The notes beneath the pieces are model-generated. The model searched no databases. It saw only the letters and a program-made list of their open reading frames with translations, and was not told where the DNA came from. Of a stretch of DNA of 64,000 nt, positions 53,772 to 64,000 are shown one piece after another. Numbering within the stretch: the first letter of the stretch is position 1; every line of letters begins with the position of its first letter. Location: contig OX345636.1 in NCBI GenBank assembly GCA_947044365.1, forward strand, positions 22,229,466 to 22,293,465. Reading direction: 5' to 3'. Both the position numbers and the translations under genes were made by a program. Source of the stretch: Petrosia ficiformis. Taxonomy: Eukaryota; Porifera; Demospongiae; Haplosclerida; Petrosiidae.

Positions 53772-54318
53772 TTATGATACGCATGCACAAGACAATTGGA
53801 AAGCTGAGGATTCTATACAGTAACTATAACACATAAGGAACTAACCAAAATCTACTATGTGAAAAAACCAGTTTGAGAGACTCACAGGGAGTGACGAATA
53901 ACCTTTTCAATACGATGCATGGATGAGAGAGAGAGAGAGAGAGAGAGAGAGTGAGTGAGTGATGATACGCATGCACAAGACAATTGGAAAGCTGAGGATT
54001 CTATACAGTAACTATAACACATAAGGAACTAACCAAAATCTACTATGTGACAAAACCAGTTTGAGAGACTCACAGGGAGTGACGGATAATAACCTTTTCA
54101 ATACAATGCATGGATGAGAGAGAGAGAGAGAGTGAGAGAGAGAGAGAGAGAGAGTGATTATGATACGCATGCACAAGACAATTGGAAAACTGAGGATTCT
54201 ATACAGTAACTATAACACATAAGGAACTAACCAAAATCTACTATGTGATAAAACCAGTTTTGAGAGACTCACAGGGAGTGACGGATAATAACCTTTTCAA
54301 TACGATGCATGGATGAGA

Positions 54319-54362
<44 letters not shown>

Positions 54363-55270
54363 GTGATTATGATACACATGCACAAGACAATTGGAAAGCT
54401 GAGGATTCTATACAGTAACTATAACACATAAGGAACTAACCAAAATCTACTATGTGACAAAACCAGTTTGAGAGACTCACAGGGAGTGACGGATAATAAC
54501 CTTTTCAATACGATGCATGGATGAGAGAGAGAGAGAGAGAGAGAGTGAGAGAGAGAGAGAGTGATTATGATACGCATGCACAAGACAATTGGAAAGCTGA
54601 GGATTCTATACAGTAACTATAACACATAAGGAACTAACCAAAATCTACTATGTGACAATACCAGTTTTGAGAGACTCACAGGGAGTGACGGATAATAACC
54701 TTTTCAATACGATGCATGGATGAGAGAGAGAGAGTGATTATGATACGCATGCACAAGACAATTGGAAAGCTGAGGATTCTATACAGTAACTATAACACAT
54801 AAGGAACTAACCAAAATCTACTATGTGACAAAACCAGTTTTGAGAGACTCACAGGGAGTGACGGATAATAACCTTTTCAATACAATGCATGGATGAGAGA
54901 GAGAGAGTGATTATGATACGCATGCACAAGACAATTGGAAAGCTGAGGATTTTATACAGTAACTATAACACATAAGGAACTAACCAAAATCTACTATGTG
55001 ACAAAACCAGTTTGAGAGACTCACAGGGAGTGACGGATAATAACCTTTTCAATACGATGCATGGATGAGAGAGAGAGAGAGAGAGAGAGAGTGAGAGAGA
55101 GAGAGAGAGAGAGTGATTATGATACGCATGCACAAGACAATTGGAAAACTGAGGATTCTATACAGTAACTATAACACATAAGGAACTAACCAAAATCTAC
55201 TATGTGATAAAACCAGTTTTGAGAGACTCACAGGGAGTGACGGATAATAACCTTTTCAATACGATGCATG

Positions 55271-55333
<63 letters not shown>

Positions 55334-55420
55334 TTATGATACGCATGCACAAGACAATTGGAAAGCTGAGGATTCTATACAGTAACTATAACACACAAGG
55401 AACTAACCAAAAACCAAAAC
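53563..55420. repeat. Ten-copy compound minisatellite with variable GA runs
   Basis: Ten units of about 170-215 bp. Each has an almost invariant core (GCATGCACAAGACAATTGGA, GGATTCTATACAGTAACTAT, ACTCACAGGGAGTGACGGAT, CCTTTTCAATACGATGCATG) and a (GA)n linker ranging from about 6 to 50 bp. Core starts lie near 53588, 53777, 53966, 54163, 54372, 54570, 54741, 54917, 55120 and 55339. The last unit is truncated after AACTAACCAAAA. Cores are over 95 percent alike by eye, while linkers differ in length and by GTGA interruptions. Confidence 0.95.
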
Positions 55421-55690
55421 CTTCAGAGAGACCGGTAGACTGTGGTAGACACTCAGAAACTTGACGAGTTATCGAGTAACGACGCATGGTTATTCCAAAC
55501 CACGTACACCTCTTTATATATCAACGGAGGTATGATCATGTGAGTAATTGACCAATGAGATATATGTACACAGCTCTATCACACCCATTTTAGTTAATTT
55601 AATAATTATTATTTAATTCATTTAATTAATTAATAATTATTTATTTTTTGGTAATAAATATGCTACAGCCTTATTTATTGTAAGGGCAAC

Positions 55691-55785
55691 TGTGGACAAT
55701 CTGAAGTATATGTATACTGATCAGATTGTTTCGACCTATTGGGTCTCATCAGCACAGTGTATCCCAAATTCACAATACATTGTGC
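55691..55785 (+). repeat. Dispersed repeat, partner of 4079-4158
   Basis: CTGATCAGATTGTTTCGACC then TATTGGGTCTCATCAGCA and TGTATCCCAAATTCACAATA, the inverted equivalent of 4079-4158. Confidence 0.75.
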
Positions 55786-56382
55786 AGAATGATGTAAAAT
55801 GTATGTTATATAATAATTATTATGAAAAGTTTCTATGTAGTACCATGTCTAGTACCTCCAGAGGTACTGGTAATAGACACTACTAGAGCTTTCACAATTG
55901 GACTGAAAAACTGAAATACTTACTCTATGTTTCAGATGAGTCAGAAGATATATAACTTTACCATTTCTAGTACATTCAGCACCTCCAGAATCAAAGTAGA
56001 ATGTGCTTTACTAAATGCAAGTAAATAACATATATAGTAAAATACATACATACAATCATACATGTACATACATATACATACATATACATATGTAACAGTT
56101 CTTTTCATTATATATAATTAGTTGAATATTCAACTAATTAATTTCTATGCTCAGTAACAAAGGACATTAAAAATGAGTTATCAGCTTATTGGAGATATAA
56201 AACTGTAAACAACTATAGACTACATGATGAAGTACAATGACTTAATAATAATATAACAGTCTAATAGTATACATGTATGTTGGTAGACACAGGTCTTACA
56301 TGCATACATACATACATACATAATTATATGTATCTCTAATACATGCATACATGCAGCAAAACCACACATTAAAGACATTAAT

Positions 56383-56478
<96 letters not shown>

Positions 56479-56759
56479 CAAATTCCTGTGGCTATGAGAT
56501 TAAGTCAAAACATGTTGACCTTAAATGTCAGAGAACCTAACCTGGGCATGCCTGCCTAATTTGTAAGTAGGAGGTACACTTGATAATCAGAAATATATAC
56601 CATCACATTATAATACATATTATTTTACAATTCTATACTAATATTATAATATTATTTATAATATATTTAACGTCATGAGCTTTTGACCCTCACATAACAT
56701 AACTATGATTACACTGTTAAAAATCAGACGACGAAATTTAAAACAACACCATTTTTTTT
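55786..56759. repeat. Microsatellites, no gene
   Basis: TACA/TATACA repeats lie at about 56040-56096 and 56300-56322, and a long CA run at 56386-56479 (with one CG near its end). ORFs over the CA run are translation of the repeat only. Confidence 0.9.
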
Positions 56760-57090
56760 AGACATGCAAATTTTAGTTAAAATAATTAATAAAATAAAAG
56801 TTCTTAACAACAATTCTGAAAGCATAAACTCAGAGATAAATTTCATTGTCAGAAAATCAAAAATTTTAATAGATGTTATGGAAAGGGCTGCTAAATAAAT
56901 CTTTTTGTTTTCTTATTGCAGTAGTTTGAAATACTATTTCGGGTAATCAATACTATGATTTTATTGCAGTTTTTAAAAAGTCCGAGATAAAAGTGACAAT
57001 TTTGATAAAGAAAATGTCCTTTTTGCTGTACATATATATACTCAAAAAGGAATTCTGAGCTGATTGAATATCAAAAGTGGAGGGAATTTG
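56760..57090. repeat. Diverged repeat, related to 57845-58130
   Basis: Shared order of ATAAATTTCATTGTCAGAAA, CAGTAGTTTGA, CAATACTATGATT and TTTTGATAAAG/TTTTGATAGAG with the second stretch. Low identity; old duplicates or two copies of one element. No ends found. Confidence 0.5.
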
Positions 57091-57844
57091 TGAAGAATCA
57101 TCCAAAAAAGATGAAGCAATTGGATAGTGACCGTAATTTATCATTACTGAATAAATATTTTTTCATTAATGCTTGCTGTTCTCACCTCACATTGATTCAG
57201 TGAACTTACAGTCAGTCCACCATATCTTTCCCCTGTCATATAGCAAAGGGGTTGGGTCTGAGACTAGGAGCGGATTGTGTAATGCATGTAGGGGGTCTGA
57301 GGCATTTTATTATCAGTGATTATAGCAGCATAGCATTACTATTATCACAGAACACAGGGCTTATTACATCAAACAAAAGGGCTACATTATACTATATGTC
57401 TATATAGCCCTCTGATTGCATAATGTTACGTTATATGTACTATATTTTACCTTTTTCCACTTTGTAATACAAATAGTAATGTAGAGTCTTGAAAAAAAAA
57501 TGTTTCTTTCTATAATCCTATGTACTTATCACAAGGATACCGCATATTATAACTCTATAACTCCTCCCACAGTAATTCGTTCATTTAGAAATAAAGTGTA
57601 ATAATTCGTCACCACTATTATCTAGGTTTATTCTACCGATAGACGTGCAAAATTTATGTAAATAGCATTTTTATTACCGATAGACATACACATTTTTGTA
57701 AAAAATATTATTATAAAATGGACGATTCTTGAACAACAACGCATCCAAGAACACTCTCTCTAATTCAAGGTAAATAAAAGTAAATTTCGCAGATACGAAG
57801 TACAAACAAGATACATTAGCAAACTATCTCAAATATAATAGAGA
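57091..57844. other. No gene seen
   Basis: AT-rich. Two related AATTCGT...ACCGATAGACGTGCA / ACCGATAGACATACA strings occur near 57640 and 57678. Confidence 0.4.
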
Positions 57845-58130
57845 GTTTTTATCCTAAAAATGTAAACCCACTGATAAATTCCATTGTCAGAAATCTGAAA
57901 ATTCAATAAATTGTTACAACAAAAGTAAAGACTTATTTTTAAAAATCTCTCTATTTTGTAAATTGTATTTCTGCAGTAGCTTGATATCTGAATTTCTATG
58001 TCAATACAATGATTCTTCATGACTTTATTACACTTCAAAGTTTGCAACATCGGAAACTTCTTTTGCAAATAACTCAAAAACTGAATCAAATTTTGATAGA
58101 GAGTATATTTATGCAAATATTCTTTGTAAG
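57845..58130. repeat. Second diverged repeat copy
   Basis: See 56760-57090. ATAAATTCCATTGTCAGAAA at 57875 and CAGTAGCTTGATATCTGAAT at 57974 align with the first copy in the same direction. Confidence 0.5.
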
Positions 58131-58619
58131 ATATAGAATTGAACCCTGCAGTAAAAAAAGAAAATTGTGACTTAAGTGCCCCACCCCCTAGAGGTACCTG
58201 AATTAAACATGAAACATCCTCGAAACAAACTTGATGATAATCCTTTATTGTCGTTCCTTCTCACTTCGAACTTTTGTATTACAAACATTCTCACTACGAC
58301 TGCATTGTCTCCAGTTCTGATTCCTGTGTACCAAATGACTTCCCTCTGGTAGAAGAAAAGGTTGTAGAAGTTATAATATTTGATGAATAACATACCAAAC
58401 TAAGTTCCCACTCAAGTAGTAGATAATAATAATAGTCAAAGTTCATTCAAATAGAATTAATACAATTATGCGCTTTTAGAGGGTGTGGCTGGCGCGATGG
58501 CTAGTATAGCTATCAACCAGCAACAACACTAGCTGAAAGACATAACTAGTCTGAACACACCAAGATAATTATAATTGTATGTGCTACACTTCTACTATTG
58601 TAGTAAGATACGTAATTAA
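58131..58619. other. No assigned gene
   Basis: The minus strand reads QREVIWYTGIRTGDNAVVVR and MFVIQKFEVRRNDNKGLSSS (about 58350-58230) in an open frame that I cannot assign. Confidence 0.3.
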
Positions 58620-58760
58620 TAACCGCTAACATGGTTTGAAGGGGGTCCCCATTTTACACAGTGGGGTCCCTATTCGAATAGCAAAATGCGTAATAAAATA
58701 GGGACCTGGGTCCCTATTTTACCGTTAATATGGGGACCCGGGTCCCCAAATGTACGGAAT
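58620..58760. repeat. Palindromic G/C-rich stretch (GGGGACCC type)
   Basis: AAAATAGGGACCTGGGTCCC with the following TATTTT (58696-58721) has perfect 12-bp arms around TG. TGGGGACCCGGGTCCCCA (58731-58748) is a perfect 18-bp palindrome. GGGGTCCCCATTTT and GGGGTCCCTATT near 58640-58672 repeat the half-sites. Confidence 0.9.
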
Positions 58761-58781
58761 CCCCAGAATTTATGACGCCGG

Positions 58782-58914
58782 TGCGAGTGTTGTATGGAAA
58801 ATATAGCACGAGGGGTGGGGTCGAGAAGCTCATAAAGCACGAGGCGTAGCCGAGTGCTTTTATGAGGCTTCGAGACCCCACCCCCAGTGCTCTATTTGCC
58901 AAGACAACACGAGC
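58782..58914. repeat. Long hairpin with GAGGCGTAGCCGA apex
   Basis: The left arm (GCGAGTGTTGTATGG, ATATAGCACGAGGGGTGGGG, TCGAGAAGCTCATAAAGCAC) pairs with the right arm (GTGCTTTTATGAGGCTTCGA, GACCCCACCCCCAGTGCTCT, then CCAAGACAACACGAGC) with few mismatches. The apex is GAGGCGTAGCCGA. A shortened relative lies at 49678-49745. Confidence 0.9.
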
Positions 58915-59086
58915 AAACCTGGTACTTTAATTAACTGGTTTATAGTACTTTGGATTGATGCAATGGAGAAGAAGAATGAAGTACTTAGTGTTCTTGCACT
59001 AAACCCGAGGTAAGCGCATTGTTTTCTAGTGTTATAAACAACATCCGGAAAATATAGAACAGGATGTGGTAAAAAAAAAAGTGTGC

Positions 59087-59118
<32 letters not shown>

Positions 59119-59119
59119 A

Positions 59120-59286
59120 TATATATAGTACACTTACAGGTCTTATATACAAAAATATAGACCCGAGGTTTAGTGTCCAAGGATGTGATATAGCCCGAGC
59201 CTGCGAGGGCTATATCACATCCGAGGACACTAAACCAAGGTTTTATATTGTTTTATATAAGAACTGTAAGTGTACTATATACAATA
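59120..59286. repeat. Long hairpin with CGAGCCTGCGAG apex
   Basis: The inner stem GGTTTAGTGTCC...GGATGTGATATAGCCC (59167-59196) pairs with GGGCTATATCACATCC...GGACACTAAACC. The stem then continues outward through CTTATATA...TATATAAG to AGTACACTTACAG / CTGTAAGTGTACT. Arms are about 75 bp each. Confidence 0.9.
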
Positions 59287-59808
59287 TATTGTATGCTGAT
59301 AGATTAAAGATTCACAGGTCTATATACAAAAATATAAGACCTAACCACATCAAACGGTTGCCATGGTAGCATGCTATATATATATATAATTATATATATA
59401 TAATATATATATAATTATATATATATATATATATATATATGGAAAAATAGAACAGTCGGTACCTTTGATGTTAGGCGTGAAAGTGCTTTAAATACATATA
59501 TATATATATATATATTATTTGGTATGTAATTGTCATAGACTTCTTCATGTAGCAGTCATTGTATTAAGCTTACATCATAAATTCTAAGTGGTATCATTGT
59601 AAGGGCTCGTATACTGTTTAGTTACTATAAATAATGGGTGTATTGTGTTTTTGCTACTATTTGTAGCAGTGACTGCTACATGAAGGAACTCTTTGCAAAA
59701 AGGGACTTGTTTTGTGCCAAAATGATATTCATGGCAATGCAGGCATGTTCTACACCTTTTCCAGCAGTGTTCGTTCCCCACCACCAAGTCTTTATCCCAA
59801 AACCTTAG
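59287..59808. other. TA-rich spacer
   Basis: TA runs at 59373-59440 and 59498-59515. The rest is unassigned. Confidence 0.5.
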
Positions 59809-59816
59809 CTGTAAAC

Positions 59817-60672
59817 TAGTGTTGTTTCAGTGTGACTATAGCGACCACTCAGTTTTAGTTATATTATGCCTGGTTTCTCAAACTTTTAGTTTATTATAGT
59901 TTAAGGTGGTACTAGGGAGTGGGCGGATGCGACTCCAATCAGTTTCAAAATAGAATATTATATAATATGACCCTAACCTGGTGTAATAGCAACCTTCATA
60001 TCAGCTCATGATCTTTATACTTCTCTACAAGAGTGGGAGTGTTGGAAAAATGTCCATTTTTGCCATCGTAATAAGTACAAAACTAAGAAAGCCACACCCA
60101 CCAATCATGGCGTGCATCAAGTACAATGCATTTTGAGAAAACAAATAGAGCCGTTTTCTGCAAATTCATTTTACTTTTATAGTTACAAGAGGCTGAAGAA
60201 AGCTGAATTCTGTAGCTTTTCACTGAAACCATAAAATCTACCTTTCTAGACACTATCAAACTCCGATCTTTCTCAGAGAGCAACTACAGTTACCCTGCCA
60301 GGGTTTCCCGCCTACCGCCCCCTCCACCACCTGAAGGGCGTGTTTAGCTTTGTTTCTGAAAATAAACTATCAGTGAAAACATTTAGGCCCAATAACTATA
60401 CCCCCGGGTGGGTGTGGCTTCCAAAAGATACAGAATTGAACCAGATTGTATGCAGCAAGAAGCTGGCAAGACTAGAAACTGATTGGAGTAGCATCCGCCC
60501 ACGGAAAAGACTACAACCTTAACTAAGTGTCCATTATTGGCCAATTTTCATCTTATTTAGTTATAGTTATTGCAGTAGACTTGTAATTTAGTTACAGTTT
60601 CATTAACTAAAAGTCAGAATGCCTTACTAAAAGGGGTTTTAGTTATAGTTATAGTTAACTAAAACAACACTA
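59817..60672. mobile_element. hAT-type MITE with nested insertion
   Basis: TAGTGTTGTTTCAG (59817) and CTAAAACAACACTA (ending 60672) are inverted ends. CTGTAAAC flanks both sides (59809-59816 and 60673-60680), a perfect 8-bp target-site duplication. Most of the interior is a second element (59901-60522), so the host MITE itself is only about 235 bp. Confidence 0.92.
59901..60522. mobile_element. TTAA-flanked MITE nested in hAT MITE
   Basis: TTAAGGTGGTACTAGGGAGT then GGGCGGATGCGACTCCAATC with AGTTTC at the left pairs with GAAACTGATTGGAGTAGCAT then CCGCCCACG and ACAACCTTAA at the right: imperfect TIRs of about 45 bp, each ending in TTAA. It shares TTAAGGTGG with the element at 32428-32969. No transposase; a short ORF near the right end is not recognised. 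Confidence 0.88.
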
Positions 60673-60680
60673 CTGTAAAC

Positions 60681-61124
60681 ATTCGTCCCCAAAACCCTAA
60701 CCCAAAACACTAGCTTAGAGCCCTTGTCCCAAAACTCTAGCCTTGTTAGGAAGTGTCTCATGAGTAGTCATGAGTTAAATTAGGTAATACGTATTTTTTT
60801 ATTGCAATTTTAATGAAATGATTACAATTGTAGCTTTTTTTGTTTGTGTTCACAGGTGTGTCTTGTCTGTCTCATTCACAGCCTGGTAGGAGGAATTGTC
60901 AGTTCTGACGTAAGTGCATCACTTTTTATTTTTATTTGTGGTTGTATACCACTCTTGGTTCCTCCGAGAACCCCAAGAAGTCAAAAGATTCACCTCTGAA
61001 ATTCACAATTAACTGTCACTATATAACCCTTTCAGTTTTATAAGGTTGTAATTTTACAACTTCCTGTCAGAGGGGAAGTGTAACCAACTTAATAGAGTAC
61101 TGAATTTAAAGTTTGTAAACTGCA
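60681..61124. other. No gene seen
   Basis: Short repeats of CCCAAAACYCTAGCC occur at 60690-60740. Otherwise AT-rich. Confidence 0.4.
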
Positions 61125-61530
61125 ATTCACTGGATCTTGACTGTACCACACCCCAAATTTCTGTAGATTAGAAGAGTATACCAATGTGGTGGAGGCGTGT
61201 CAGCATTCTATTGTCCGAAATGCCCATGCTTTGTTGGATTTGCTCTGTCCGTGCTTTGATTCAAGTGTCCACCCTTTGATGTTTTTTGAGTTAGCCGGTT
61301 ACTTAAAAGAAAAGTAAAAGGAGATTGGAATGGGATGTTGATGTATGTGTGATGCATAGACTTGCTTTCCAGCTAGTTGTAGTGAGAGAGAAAGGGGTGT
61401 TGGGAGAATAAGTGAAAAATACCGTAAAGTAAAAGGAGATTGGAATGGGATGTTGATGTATGTGTGATGCATAGACTTGCTTTCCAGCTAGTTGTAGTGA
61501 GAGAGAAAGGGGGTTGGGAGAATAAGTGAT
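61125..61530 (+). repeat. Dispersed repeat with 115-bp tandem tail
   Basis: 61125-61310 matches 24135-24330 in the same direction. From 61311 a 115-bp unit (AAAGTAAAAGGAGATTGGAA, CTTTCCAGCTAGTTGTAGTG) is repeated at 61426, differing by one base or so. At 24135 only one such tail is present. Confidence 0.8.
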
Positions 61531-62129
61531 AAGTAATTGGTAAGCAAGGTTGAGGTGACTGTTACATTGCTCCAGGAGGTCCAGAAAGTTGTAAAGAACC
61601 TGCATTCAGTTGCATCTGTGATGCTAAGCCACACCTCACACATTGCGCTTGATCAAGATAGGTGTGGTTATAATAAATTGTCTGTTAAAATTAATATCTT
61701 TATAATTATATTTATAATACAATTGTGACATTATGTTAATTGTTGTTAAGTGTCTTGAAGTTTAATTAATATTTAACTTTGGATGTTATAAATTTGGAAT
61801 GACCTAAGCAGCTCAGTGCACCAGAATTTCCATAACTTAATCCTGGCAAATTCGAAGTATAATTATATAAAATTTACCATTAATTTAATTTTTTCGATCA
61901 AATTTTCATCATTAAAAGATTGAACAGAGCATGCAAATAATTAAAAAGTACGTAACGGAAATTAGTATATTAGAATGTATATGTGTTAATAAATAACTAG
62001 GAATAAGTGAGGAAAGATATGAGAATAATTATAATTATATATATATATACATACATATTGCACTTTAGAAAAAAGTCAAAATGACTACATTTTTGACAAT
62101 GTACATGATGTTGGTGTTTGTGGTTGCTT
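61531..62129. other. No gene seen
   Basis: AT-rich spacer without features. Confidence 0.4.
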
Positions 62130-63478
62130 TTACAGTTTGTTGTAAGCATCCACAGATTCTTTCCAACTGCGATTCTTTACCATTTCTTTACTTCTTTTGC
62201 CTCCTCTTTTTCTGGCAGATTCCATATTTGATAAGTCAAAATTTAATATTGGTTCTGGTGTTCCTACATCCTTTGTCTGAAAATAGAATTAATAGTTTTT
62301 AATAATTATTCCTATGAAATAAAAACACATAAAGAATCAACAAATTTAAAATAATCAAGCAACACCTTAGACAGAATAAAAAAAAAAACTGAAGTTACAA
62401 GTCGACAACCAACCATTCAGAATTGTCTTGTACTCTAGTGTTTAAAATAAAAAGTTTAAAGATGGGTTTAGATACTGTTTATGCAATACAAAATTTTACA
62501 GTCAGTGTAGTTGTCATAACTGACAAATCACCATAATGCTTTGAGAGCTCAAATGCAGAAACTAAAGTTCAGAATAGGTGAAATATGTAGCAAAATGTGC
62601 TTAATGTCATAAGGTTAGTACATAATTATACTGTAACACAACAATGAAGCAATGGATTGAAATTTGATTGGACAAAAAGAATGCGAAGATATAGGGAAAT
62701 GGTGCAGGCAAAAAGATTGTTGTTCCTTCAAAACTAAAGTTTTGTGCAGTTGCTGAGGTTAAAGTGAACATGAATTTAGTAACTTCATAAGCAGAGTGAT
62801 TTTTTTCATTTTGCAGGGATATACAGTTATACTGTAACATAAATTTGTCTAAATGTCTGTTTCGGAGGGAACTGAAATTGTGAATGAAATTCATATACCA
62901 CACATAACCAGAAGCACACAATTCATGATGATATTTATAACACTAAACATTACTGTTAAATGTATGACACTGCTCATGAATAAGCATTGTGATGCACATT
63001 ATTAATTATCAAACCATGAATATAATTAAACAGGTTGTTGTAATTAAACTAACATACATCAAGCTAGCTTGTTTGTCAGGTAGTAACATCTTTTAGCATA
63101 ATTTTGGCTGAATGTCCCTCAGTGAATAATATAATCTATAATCTCATTTTCTGATTACATATGTAGGGCGGTTGGTATGTGGAGTGGTATTTACTTCTGC
63201 TAAGGTACCATCCCACTCTTGTTTCGGTGCTTTTTGGTTTTGACATTCTTACATGCTCTTTCATTTAAATTTTAAAATCATAATTACACATAAATAGTTA
63301 TGACAAACAATTGGTGATGACTTACTGGTGGTGGCTCTGGTGGAGGCGACCTTGGTATCATTACAATAGCATCCTCTGGATTTATACTTTCTTTTCTTGC
63401 TGCCATTTCATCTTCTGTTTCCATATCAATCACAAGAATCTTCTTTTCTCCAGTTCCTAGTCTCACTCTTTCAACAAC
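62130..63478 (-). CDS. 3' end of a probable host gene (two phase-0 exons)
   Basis: Minus-strand exon 63478-63326 (51 codons) follows a TTTACCTTAG acceptor and ends at GTAAGT. It reads VVERVRLGTGEKKILVIDME, TEDEMAARKESINPEDAIVM and IPRSPPPEPPP. A second exon 62276-62130 (48 codons plus TAA) follows a CTATTTTCAG acceptor and reads TKDVGTPEPILNFDLSNMES, then ARKRGGKRSKEMVKNRSWKE. Both are phase 0 at each side and free of stops, so they can be joined directly across a 1.05-kb intron, unless a further exon lies between. The product end is acidic, then proline-rich, then basic. I do not recognise the family. Codon-like order and clean splice sites make this the most convincing host gene in the window, though only its end is inside. 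Upstream exons would lie beyond 63479. Confidence 0.55.
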
Positions 63479-64000
63479 CTAAGGTAAATATTTATAAAAT
63501 TTTAAAATGGGCCAAATTTACAGTCACAGTGTATATTCAATTCTTGATCGGCTATCCAGTCAATGTACCAGTTGGACTGAAGCCAATGAAATGACTTGCT
63601 ATCATTGTGGTAATATCCTTGCCTTTATAAAATTATTAAAAATTCATAATTTTTTTCTAAACTTGGTAATAATTTTACAGGCAATATTTATTATAAGTGA
63701 AAGTTAAAGTATTTTGAAGTAATTATCTACCAGCTGTATACACTGAGATCAGAAAGCATAACATAATAAGCATGCCACAACACTAAAATTATGCATTTTG
63801 ATATCACATTCCAATCAGAGTTTTTGATTCTTTTTGAAGCATGGGCCAAACTGGCTTGTGTGTGCACCATTGGGAATACATCTTGAGCCAATTAAAAAAG
63901 ATTTAATACTGTTAGTGACAATACAATCCTAATTAACTGCGCTACTGGGCCAAAGAGAGAGAGAGCTGTGAGTGCATGCTGATTTCACTATATTAAAACT
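63479..64000. other. Intron or flank of the preceding gene
   Basis: No exon was confirmed on the minus strand. A plus-strand stretch (63510-63630) reads SILDRLSSQCTSWTEANEMT then CYHCG in one frame but has no splice or family support. A short GA run lies at 63955-63965. Confidence 0.35.

Noticed and set aside
53563..55420. CRISPR-like array
   Set aside because: Units are 170-215 bp with simple GA linkers, the spacers are not unique sequences, and the genome is eukaryotic. It is a minisatellite.
56220..56481. Minus-strand ORFs of 61 and 85 codons
   Set aside because: They are translations of the CA/TG microsatellite (alternating Cys-Val) and have no coding signal outside it.

Overview
This window looks like an intron-containing, AT-rich animal genome and a transposon-dense part of it. 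There are short introns with GT/AG ends (about 50-120 bp), metazoan-type hAT, piggyBac, pogo, MULE, Helitron and Ty3/gypsy remnants, many MITEs and long microsatellites, and no prokaryotic gene layout. The families (ZBED and ZMYM1-like hAT, RepHel Helitrons with a DUF6570-like first ORF, an invertebrate RT lineage) fit a marine invertebrate, possibly a demosponge. That assignment is inference; no marker gene fixes the species.

Layout. 1-11.4 kb is a graveyard of short, broken coding pieces: SAMD3-like (1.1-2.4 kb), ZSWIM/MULE-like (6.2-7.0 kb, minus), pogo DDE (7.0-7.5 kb), piggyBac (8.1-8.7 kb), Helitron ORF1 pieces (9.0-10.0 kb) and ZNF862-type hAT (10.4-11.1 kb), with MITEs, a hairpin element and a minisatellite between them. 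11.4-17.1 kb is Helitron copy A, truncated at its 5' side but with a nearly complete PIF1-type helicase. 17.2-19.6 kb is a reverse-transcriptase/nuclease retroelement with frameshifts. 19.7-24.4 kb has further pseudogene pieces, a 0.4-kb tandem duplication, a local satellite and the last two exons of an unidentified gene. 24-36 kb is mostly non-coding, with TTAA-type MITEs, a ZBED-hAT pseudogene and a YqaJ-like exonuclease fragment. 37.2-39.6 kb is a hAT transposon with clear TIRs and a perfect 8-bp target-site duplication (TSD). 39.9-40.2 kb is a RecQ-like helicase fragment.

42.0-50.7 kb is the most structured region and appears nested: a gypsy integrase fragment is cut at 42450 by a TIR element (42451-50742) with convergent genes of unrecognised family, and inside that sits Helitron copy B (about 43376-49580). 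The two Helitron copies are closely similar and complementary in what they have lost. Both carry sequence inversions that look like template switching.

52.6-64 kb holds a gypsy gag fragment, a hAT MITE that is the inverted partner of one at 2.8 kb, a ten-copy compound minisatellite (53.6-55.4 kb), long CA repeats, large hairpins (58.8 and 59.2 kb), a MITE nested in another MITE (59.8-60.7 kb), and two phase-0 exons of a probable host gene on the minus strand (62.1-63.5 kb).

No complete host gene, rRNA, tRNA or CRISPR array was found. Almost every coding stretch is broken, so the window mainly records successive insertions rather than cooperating genes.
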